27,014 nt of DNA, taken from IMG/VR virus record IMGVR_UViG_3300042449_000912, positions 1 to 27,014 of that record, one strand, 5' to 3'. The DNA comes from a virus. Under the pieces are notes generated by a model, which worked only from the letters and a program-made list of their open reading frames with translations, had not been told where the DNA came from and searched no databases. This document shows, in pieces, positions 22,001 to 27,014 of this stretch. Each line of letters begins with the position of its first letter. Positions within the stretch are counted from its first letter, which is position 1. The position numbers and the translations under genes are program-made.

Positions 22001-22554
22001 CCGGAAATGTTGTATTGGCTTCTAGTCCAGTATTGACTACCCCAACGATTGGAGTTGCCACAGCAACTTCAATTAACAAGGTAACAATAACACAACCCTC
22101 AGCTAATGCCACACTGACATTATTCAATGGTTCAACGTTAGCTACCAATGGTGCTCATTCGTTAACCCTGAAAACAACATTGGATACAATTGCAACATTT
22201 CCAGCCGGTGATATTACAGTTGGTTACATTGACATGCCACAAGTTATCCAAAATTCGCAAGGTGGTCCAGGCTTAACGGATGTTGGTAAACACTGGTTCC
22301 ATACCGATTCTGGTGCAGTAACTTATTACATCGATGGAAATGAACCGTTCCCAATTGGTAGTGTATTGACTTTTATTAATGATAGCGGTGCTGGTGATGT
22401 AACAATTACTGCTACAGGCACATCATTGGTATTAGCTGGGACTGGGTTTGTTGCTAGCTTATCTGTAAAATTAGCAGCTGATGGTATTGCAACTGCTATC
22501 AAAACTACTACAAGTAAATGGTTAATCAACGGTGTTGGATTGACAGTAGTATAA
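19042..22554 (+). CDS. Large repetitive tail-fibre protein (1170 aa)
   Basis: 1170 residues, rich in Thr, Gly, Ala, Asn and Val and poor in Cys and Trp, typical of trimeric beta-rich fibres. The N-terminus has an attachment-type segment with VTVTGDLHVLGTTHTFNS. Residues ~320-745 hold eight tandem units of ~54 residues with the pattern ITTPATTFNLV...TTVNFAGAGT.INIGS (bases 19999-21270). A conserved block then reads VVDPLIFLADGN...DIGLYAAY and TGLVRDASDGIWKLFSG, followed by shorter GTFTGD-type repeats, LPVLHGGTGA, and a C-terminal beta domain (VLTFINDSGAGDVTITATGT). The last two blocks recur in the next gene. Such proteins recognise host surface receptors. AAGGAG precedes the ATG; a UUCG terminator follows. 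Confidence 0.82.
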   Translation: MGQVIQINGDYTIKARRAGGANVMFDTGEQIGSVTVTGDLHVLGTTHTFNSQVISDVVLVLNRGETGTGVTLRRSGLEIDRGSLDRADFLFDEDVNAWTVTHKLTDGTYSYADSNLQVRKILTDASTDNGDLTLINTGTGVVKVAGTNAYETRVLDYTRLASVAITHIERSSTLHMITVTTATPHGLAINDYVDIHCATFPAFNASDKIILDRTDTTFKYADNGATFAITPVSGYVIKNSLMWIDGSSYVPTDDYIPSMRTVSDYSRSLVNAAISNFSTSHIEDQNSNVLVYDSETAGGTSYVKVTVDGIEKIRVVGTGITTPASTFDLLNENALTVNFAGAGTLINVGSGTTGTTTNLKNATVVIGNGTVSAITTPAATFNLVNDTATTVNFAGAGTLLNIGSDAVSTTTNLKNATLNVGNGIVSAITTPAATFSLVNTNAATVNFAGAGTLINIGSDAVSTTTNLKNAEVKIGNANGNASLTTPATTFNLIDDTATTVNFAGAGTAIRIGAITGKTTVRNPELSVGNATGVGSSSAITTPSETFNLINGTASTINFAGVGSTINIGLATTGTITNLKNAEVKIGNANGDASLSTPATTFNLIDSIATTVNLAGAGTTINVGSGTIGTTTNLKNSVIAVGNGTTSSITTPATTFNLVNDTATAVNLAGAGTTINVGSATAGTTTNLKNAVVAVGNGTTSSITTPATTFNLVNGTATTVNFAGAANIINIGAALPGTTTINHDLVVAGTLTFNGSNTINASTISVVDPLIFLADGNAYDSVDIGLYAAYNVGSPPNPTHPYTGLVRDASDGIWKLFSGVTDAPGITVDFTNAVYDKLKIGDLAAVKGVFTGDVSGVKGTFTGDLAVGSTFKATATTGDLTVNDLTARKGTFSGNVLTTGNITGVTITGATISGTTFTGILPAMIGGNGVYDRSTTDQKIADVAAGLAAGDVTVTITGNTGSSVDLAAATGILPVLHGGTGASAATGTGNVVLASSPVLTTPTIGVATATSINKVTITQPSANATLTLFNGSTLATNGAHSLTLKTTLDTIATFPAGDITVGYIDMPQVIQNSQGGPGLTDVGKHWFHTDSGAVTYYIDGNEPFPIGSVLTFINDSGAGDVTITATGTSLVLAGTGFVASLSVKLAADGIATAIKTTTSKWLINGVGLTVV
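19999..21270 (+). repeat. Eight tandem ~162-bp coding repeats in fibre 1
   Basis: Eight in-frame units of about 54 codons starting at ITTP, LTTP or LSTP. Neighbouring units are clearly similar in DNA but not identical. Units 6-8 share more with each other (GNGTTSS ends) than with units 1-3, suggesting stepwise expansion. The repeats also open long false reading frames on the other strand. Confidence 0.85.
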
Positions 22555-22577
22555 CGCGGTAGCATTATCTTTTAGAC

Positions 22578-22585
22578 CTAAATAC
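22578..22585 (+). promoter_or_regulatory. Candidate late promoter (upstream of terminator)
   Basis: CTAAATAC after fibre gene 1, but it lies before the terminator at 22618, so it is unlikely to drive the next gene efficiently. Confidence 0.3.
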
Positions 22586-22617
22586 AATACCGGAATCACA
22601 AACATGTTGAACTCCAA

Positions 22618-22642
22618 AGCAGCCTTCGGGCTGCTTCTTTTT
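22618..22642 (+). terminator. Rho-independent terminator after fibre 1
   Basis: AGCAGCC, loop TTCG, GGCTGCT, then TCTTTTT. The same terminator, with the same flanks, recurs at 26058. Confidence 0.9.
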
Positions 22643-22666
22643 GTCCACAAAATATCAAAATACCTC

Positions 22667-22674
22667 CTAAATAT
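22667..22674 (+). promoter_or_regulatory. Candidate late promoter for fibre 2
   Basis: CTAAATAT, 68 nt before the ATG at 22743 and downstream of the terminator. It is duplicated at 26107 together with its surroundings. Confidence 0.5.
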
Positions 22675-22699
22675 TATCAATGACATACGTCACACTGAG

Positions 22700-22716
22700 C
22701 TAACGGAGTGCGTTAG
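22700..22716 (+). promoter_or_regulatory. Leader hairpin upstream of fibre 2
   Basis: CTAACG, loop GAGTG, CGTTAG, a perfect 6-bp stem 26 nt before the start codon. It is conserved in the duplicate leader at 26141. It may protect the mRNA 5' end or influence translation. Confidence 0.5.
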
Positions 22717-22742
22717 TTCTACTACCTATAAAGGAAAGCAAA

Positions 22743-25700
22743 ATGAGTAAAAATTTCGTTGTAAAACATGGACTTGAAATAGCCAGTGGCGGTATTACTA
22801 TTAACCAAGGCGGTCTTAATATTGTTGGTGGTGATATAACATTACCAAGCGTACTGAGAATTGGAACTGCATCTGGTGCTGATAGATTCCCAAATACCGT
22901 AGTTTCTATCTCTAATACTACAATTTCTACAAAACCATCTGAATTACACAACATTGGGTTATTAGCAGAAGGCACCGCTAATAGTTCAGACACTACAGTG
23001 TACGGTGTGGGTGTTTACGGTATTGGATATACAGCAGGCGCCACTCGTTCCGGTGGTGTTGTTGGTGAAGGGCATGTATCCGATACAACAGATACAGGAT
23101 CGGCTATTGGTGTCCGTGGGTATTCATCAGACAATCATGCCAGTGGAATGAATATTGGTTTGTATGGAAGTGCTGCTAATGGTTTAACGAATTATGCATT
23201 ATACATGCCAGCTGGTAATATCTATACCGGGTCATCGCAATCATGGACATTGGGTGGAGATCTAACTTTCTCTGGCGCATATGCTGTTACAATACCAACA
23301 TTAAGTTTAACGAATGCTTTACCTGTATTGTCTGGTGGCACGGGTGTAACAACTTCCACTGGTTCAGGTAGCGTGGTATTAAGTAACAGTGCAGCATTGG
23401 CTACTATAACAGTTGGGACATCACTAGGGACTCCGAGTACTTCGTTTAATTTAATTAACGCGAATGCCACCACAGTAAACTTTGCCGGTGCTGCATCTGA
23501 ATTGAATATATCTTCTGGTACTGGTACTACCACGATCAATAATGATTTAGTTGTTGCCGGTAATATTACGTTTGGTTCTGGTGCTACACAACTAAGTGCC
23601 ACCGTGCTTAATATCGAAGATCCATTGATTTACTTAGCAGATAATAATGTCGCTGATACGTTGGATGTTGGTATAATCGGTGCTTATAAAATTAACGACG
23701 TTCACCTACATACCGGTATAATCAGAGATGCTTCTGATAAAGTATGGAAATTATTCAGTGGGATTACTTCCGAGCCAGTTGGTAATGTACTAGATCTGAC
23801 GGATGCGGTGTACGATGATTTTCAAATAGGTAAATTGTCAACTACTGGTGTTAATAAAGTCACTATCACCGAACCTGATACTTCTGCAGTATTAACATTA
23901 GCAAACGGATCAACCTTGGCGACTTCCGGTGCTCACAGTATTACGTTAACAGCAACCGCTGATTCTGTTATAACTTTACCAACTACTGGTACTTTGGTAA
24001 GTACCACAACAACTGCATTATCTGATTTGTCAACAGTTGGTACTGTTACTACTGGTACTTGGTCCGCTTCATTTGGTGCTGTTTCTGGTGCTAACTTAAC
24101 TGACTTAACAGCAGGTAACTTATCTGGTACTATTCCCAGTACTGTTTTAGCTAATAGTTCAGTGTATATTGGTAATACTACAATCGCACTGAATCGAGAG
24201 TCTGGGGATTTGGCACTCACTGGTGTTAGTATCGATGGTGCTTCAGGTGCTTTAGCAACCACAACTTCTCCAGTAGTTGTTAGTGGTACAGCATCCCCAG
24301 CCGTTGGTCAAGTGCTAACTGCTATATCTGCTACGTCTGCTCAATGGAGTGATATCCCTGAGAGTTTGGGGAGTACTGGAACGGTAACGAGTGTAAGTGG
24401 ACAAGGTACGGTTAACGGTATTACCCTATCTGGCGTGGTAACACTCGATGGTCACTTAACATTAGGTGGTACGTTATCGGGAGTCGATTTAACTACACAA
24501 ATAACTGGTATATTACCAGTTGTAAATGGTGGTTCTGGGACAACTAGTTCTACTGGAACCGGAAATCTTGTACTAGCAACTAGTCCAGATATTGGCACTT
24601 CGTTAACTACTTCGAGTACTTCGTTTAATTTAATTAACGCGAATGCCACCACAGTAAACTTTGCCGGTGCTGCAACTGCCTTGTCCGTTGGTAGTGCGAC
24701 TGGTAATACAACAGTTAATAATAATCTAGTGGTAAGTGGTGATTTAACTGTTAATGGGACAAATAACATCATTAACACTACTAGTATCAATGTCCAAGAT
24801 CCGATGATTTCAATGGCTAGTGGTAATACAGTTAATTCAGTAGATATTGGTTTTTATGGGTTATACAACTCCAACACTACCAGTAAATATACCGGGTTTG
24901 TTCGGGATGCTAGTGATAGTAATACTTGGAAATTATTCGATAACGTACCAATATTACCTGATACTACTGTCGATTTCACAAGTGCTACTTATTCTCCAAT
25001 TAGAGTCGGTACCATTACAGGTACATCATTAAATAATGTCACGATAACTGCACCAGCAAACGGCGCGACGCTGACACTAGCAAACAATTCCACATTATCA
25101 ACCGCTGGTAATTTTACAACGACTGGTGCTTATGCCATAACACTAACCGCTACCGCTGATACCTCTGTAACATTACCAACTACTGGAACATTATTGTCAT
25201 CAGCATCGACGGTGTTTAATAAAGTAACTATCACAACACCGACTAATACCGCAACTCTGACACTAGCAAACAATTCTACACTATCAACTGCTGGTAATTT
25301 CACAACGTCTGGTGCATATCCCATAACACTAACCGCTACCGCTGCTACAACAGTAACATTACCAACTACAGGTGCATTAGTTGCAGATGGTTATACCACG
25401 ACAGCTACCGCTGCTGGTACTACCACGTTAACAAATGCAAGTACATCAATGCAAGTATTCACTGGTACTACTACACAAACTGTTAAGTTACCAGACACAG
25501 CGACTCTATCAATTGGAAAAAGGTTTACCATTACAAATAATAGTACAGGTACTCTTACTATACAGACGTCTGCTGCTGGTGCAGTTGCTACACAAACAGC
25601 TGGTACGACAGCAACGTACACCGTTGCATCAATTGGTGCGCAAACGTGGGTAAGTGCAATTGTTCCGTTGATAAGTTCGGTAAATGGGGTGGATGGTATT

Positions 25701-26036
25701 GTTTCGGATGTTTCTGGTAATTTACGTTCTATTCCACAAGTTTCAAAATCTGCAGCTTACACGTTAGTTGCTGGGGATAATGGTAAAAATATTAACATTA
25801 CGACAGGTGGTATTACTATTCCTACAAGCAGCGTGTTTATTGCAGGTGACGTAATTTCAATCTACAACCGATCGGGATCTGCTCAAAACATTTCTTGGTC
25901 GGGTGGTACGGTTTACAGTTCTGGAACTTCCGCAGCGAAATCTTCACCGTTGTCATTGGCTGCTCGTGGTATTGCAACGATAATGTTCGTAACCGGGGGT
26001 ACTTCGCCTGAAATTGTAGTATCTGGTAACGTGTAA
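22743..26036 (+). CDS. Large repetitive tail-fibre protein 2 (1097 aa)
   Basis: 1097 residues with fibre-like composition (Thr, Ser, Gly, Ala, Val). The N-terminal ~190 residues form a distinct module (NFVVKHGLEIASGGITINQG, then YGVGVYGIGYTAG and GMNIGLYGSAANG) that is nearly repeated in the next gene. The body contains two copies of the SFNLINANATTVNFAGAA unit, two of the DP.I..A..N..DSVDIG.YG / FVRDASD.WKLF block seen in fibre 1, and tandem TLANNSTLSTAGNFTT units. It closes with an adhesin-type C-terminal beta domain (GDVISIYNRSGSAQNISWSGG). There is no chaperone-like or catalytic motif. AAAGGAAAG precedes the ATG; a terminator follows at 26058. Confidence 0.82.
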   Translation: MSKNFVVKHGLEIASGGITINQGGLNIVGGDITLPSVLRIGTASGADRFPNTVVSISNTTISTKPSELHNIGLLAEGTANSSDTTVYGVGVYGIGYTAGATRSGGVVGEGHVSDTTDTGSAIGVRGYSSDNHASGMNIGLYGSAANGLTNYALYMPAGNIYTGSSQSWTLGGDLTFSGAYAVTIPTLSLTNALPVLSGGTGVTTSTGSGSVVLSNSAALATITVGTSLGTPSTSFNLINANATTVNFAGAASELNISSGTGTTTINNDLVVAGNITFGSGATQLSATVLNIEDPLIYLADNNVADTLDVGIIGAYKINDVHLHTGIIRDASDKVWKLFSGITSEPVGNVLDLTDAVYDDFQIGKLSTTGVNKVTITEPDTSAVLTLANGSTLATSGAHSITLTATADSVITLPTTGTLVSTTTTALSDLSTVGTVTTGTWSASFGAVSGANLTDLTAGNLSGTIPSTVLANSSVYIGNTTIALNRESGDLALTGVSIDGASGALATTTSPVVVSGTASPAVGQVLTAISATSAQWSDIPESLGSTGTVTSVSGQGTVNGITLSGVVTLDGHLTLGGTLSGVDLTTQITGILPVVNGGSGTTSSTGTGNLVLATSPDIGTSLTTSSTSFNLINANATTVNFAGAATALSVGSATGNTTVNNNLVVSGDLTVNGTNNIINTTSINVQDPMISMASGNTVNSVDIGFYGLYNSNTTSKYTGFVRDASDSNTWKLFDNVPILPDTTVDFTSATYSPIRVGTITGTSLNNVTITAPANGATLTLANNSTLSTAGNFTTTGAYAITLTATADTSVTLPTTGTLLSSASTVFNKVTITTPTNTATLTLANNSTLSTAGNFTTSGAYPITLTATAATTVTLPTTGALVADGYTTTATAAGTTTLTNASTSMQVFTGTTTQTVKLPDTATLSIGKRFTITNNSTGTLTIQTSAAGAVATQTAGTTATYTVASIGAQTWVSAIVPLISSVNGVDGIVSDVSGNLRSIPQVSKSAAYTLVAGDNGKNINITTGGITIPTSSVFIAGDVISIYNRSGSAQNISWSGGTVYSSGTSAAKSSPLSLAARGIATIMFVTGGTSPEIVVSGNV
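23434..23495 (+). repeat. 62-bp exact repeat within fibre 2 (first copy)
   Basis: Bases 23434-23495 are identical to 24613-24674, including silent positions, and encode the SFNLINANATTVNFAGAA unit. Perfect DNA identity over 62 bp, 1.2 kb apart, implies recent duplication or gene conversion. Confidence 0.85.
24613..24674 (+). repeat. 62-bp exact repeat within fibre 2 (second copy)
   Basis: The second copy of the segment at 23434-23495. Flanking codons differ. Confidence 0.85.
25067..25370 (+). repeat. Two tandem ~180-bp coding repeats in fibre 2
   Basis: Units starting at 25067 and 25247 encode LTLANNSTLSTAGNFTT and then ITLTATA...VTLPTTG. They are highly similar in DNA with scattered differences. 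Confidence 0.75.
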
Positions 26037-26057
26037 TTAGTAGTTTATATTGATAGT

Positions 26058-26082
26058 AGCAGCCTTCGGGCTGCTTCTTTTT
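26058..26082 (+). terminator. Rho-independent terminator after fibre 2
   Basis: A second copy of the terminator at 22618: AGCAGCC, TTCG loop, GGCTGCT, TCTTTTT. The following ~40 nt are also nearly identical. Confidence 0.9.
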
Positions 26083-26106
26083 GTCCACGAAATATCAAAA
26101 TACCTC

Positions 26107-26114
26107 CTAAATAT
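26107..26114 (+). promoter_or_regulatory. Candidate late promoter for fibre 3
   Basis: CTAAATAT, a duplicate of the box at 22667, 69 nt before the ATG at 26184. Confidence 0.5.
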
Positions 26115-26140
26115 TATGTAATGACATCAGTCAATATGGA

Positions 26141-26157
26141 CTAACGGAGTGCGTTAG
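26141..26157 (+). promoter_or_regulatory. Leader hairpin upstream of fibre 3
   Basis: A duplicate of the hairpin at 22700 (CTAACG, GAGTG loop, CGTTAG) at the same distance from the start codon. Confidence 0.5.
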
Positions 26158-26183
26158 TTCTACTACCTATAAAGGAAAGCAAA

Positions 26184-27014
26184 ATGCGTAAAAATTTCGT
26201 TGTAAAACATGGCCTTGAAATAGCCAGTGGCGGTATTACTATTAACCAAGGCGGTCTTAATATTGTTGGTGGTGATATAACATTACCAAGCGTACTGAGA
26301 ATTGGAACTGCATCTGGTGCTGATAGATTCCCAAACACAATAGTTTCTATCTCTAATACTACGTTATTTACAAAACCATCTGAATTACACAACATTGGGT
26401 TATTAGCAGAGGGCACTGCAAATGGTTCTGATACAACGGTATACGGTATCGGTGTATATGGTGTTGGTTATACGGCCGGTGGTACCAGATCAGGTGGTGT
26501 TGTTGGTGAAGGACACGTATCAGATACAACAGACACCGGTTCATCGATCGGTGTACGTGGCTATGCGTTAGATGCACATGCTGGTGGAATGAATATTGGT
26601 TTGTATGGAAGTGCTGCTAATGGTTCGGGAAATTACGCACTGTACATGGCTTCTGGTGATATCAATTCAGCAACTACACAATCGTGGTTTTTGAATGGTG
26701 ATTTAACATTTTCTGGTGCATACACCGTAACTATTCCAACATTAAGTTCTACGACGGTTAATGCGACGTCAGTTAACAATGTGACTATCACCAAACCAGC
26801 AGCCAATTCGACACTTACTATACTTGATGGAAAAACGTTAACCGCAAATAATACATTAACCTTCACTGGTACTGATTCTTCTTCTGTGAATTTTGCTGCA
26901 GGTGGTGATGTAGTTTACAAGGCGAACAAATTATCTGATTTGGCTTCTACTACTTCAACTGAATTAGCGGGTGTTATATCAGACGAAACTGGTACTGGAT
27001 CGTTGGTGTTTGCT
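26184..27014 (+). CDS. Tail-fibre protein 3, paralogue of fibre 2 (3' partial)
   Basis: 277 codons are visible and the frame is open at the window end. The first ~190 residues match fibre 2 (NFVVKHGLEIASGGITINQG, PSELHNIGLLAEGTAN, GMNIGLYGSAANG). After that it diverges into VNNVTITKPAANSTLTILDG and then LSDLASTTSTELAGVISDETG, a motif widespread in phage tail fibres. DNA identity with fibre 2 is near perfect for 26184-26410 and again for 26584-26625, but between these segments many silent sites differ. It is probably an alternative or additional receptor-binding fibre using the same attachment module. AAAGGAAAG precedes the ATG. Confidence 0.8.
   Translation, partial: MRKNFVVKHGLEIASGGITINQGGLNIVGGDITLPSVLRIGTASGADRFPNTIVSISNTTLFTKPSELHNIGLLAEGTANGSDTTVYGIGVYGVGYTAGGTRSGGVVGEGHVSDTTDTGSSIGVRGYALDAHAGGMNIGLYGSAANGSGNYALYMASGDINSATTQSWFLNGDLTFSGAYTVTIPTLSSTTVNATSVNNVTITKPAANSTLTILDGKTLTANNTLTFTGTDSSSVNFAAGGDVVYKANKLSDLASTTSTELAGVISDETGTGSLVFA

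Noticed and set aside
22326-24790. Several minus-strand frames of 70-130 codons in the fibre genes
   Set aside because: All are Val/Pro/Ala-rich shadows of Thr/Gly/Asn-rich fibre sequence.

Overview
The window is part of the late, structural region of a T4-like tailed phage (myovirus type) with low G+C content. The T4 head module runs left to right in the T4 order: portal (gp20), an acidic prohead core protein (gp67-like), prohead protease (gp21), scaffold (gp22) and major capsid protein (gp23), followed by large repetitive tail-fibre genes. All credible genes are on the + strand. The host cannot be named from the sequence. Near-consensus TTGACA/TATAAT promoters suggest a bacterium with an ordinary sigma70, and T4-type late promoter boxes (TAAATA core) precede most structural genes.

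Layout. 1-1194: C-terminal part of a virion or tail protein with a glucosaminidase domain. 1347-4967: portal gene interrupted by two inteins only 14 extein codons apart; the second carries an HNH endonuclease. 4968-9626: an accessory block inserted between portal and head-core genes. It holds two unrecognised genes, a protein with 22-residue repeats, and an array of six small DUF1566/Lcl-type (C-type-lectin-like) genes. 9627-10452: two small genes of unknown function. 10537-14246: head core, protease, scaffold and capsid in one tightly spaced cluster. 14400-16955: three related homing-endonuclease-type genes, only the last with a nuclease domain. 17013-18570: two paralogous 22-residue-repeat proteins. 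18648-27014: a small structural-type protein and three tail-fibre-like genes, the second and third sharing their 5' module (terminator, late promoter, leader hairpin and N-terminus); the third runs off the window.

Two features stand out. First, two of the lectin genes (7446-7736 and 8461-8757) have 3' ends that look like variable regions of a diversity-generating retroelement (DGR): nearly identical flanks, differences mostly at the first two positions of NNC/NNT codons, and an invariant 3' end. No reverse transcriptase or template repeat is visible here. Second, eight 23-nt stem-loops share one architecture (GCGA, 5-bp arm, GNTA loop, complementary arm, GAGCC). Their arms come in four different, fully complementary versions, which indicates selection for structure. 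Two of them sit 4-5 nt after the stop codons of the two variable lectin genes.

The accessory genes are often self-contained units with their own terminator and sigma70 promoter, commonly preceded by the motif TAAAAGATAATTGA. This resembles the mobile promoter/stem-loop cassettes known from T4-type phages. No gap without a gene exceeds 300 bases, and I saw no tRNA, rRNA or CRISPR array.
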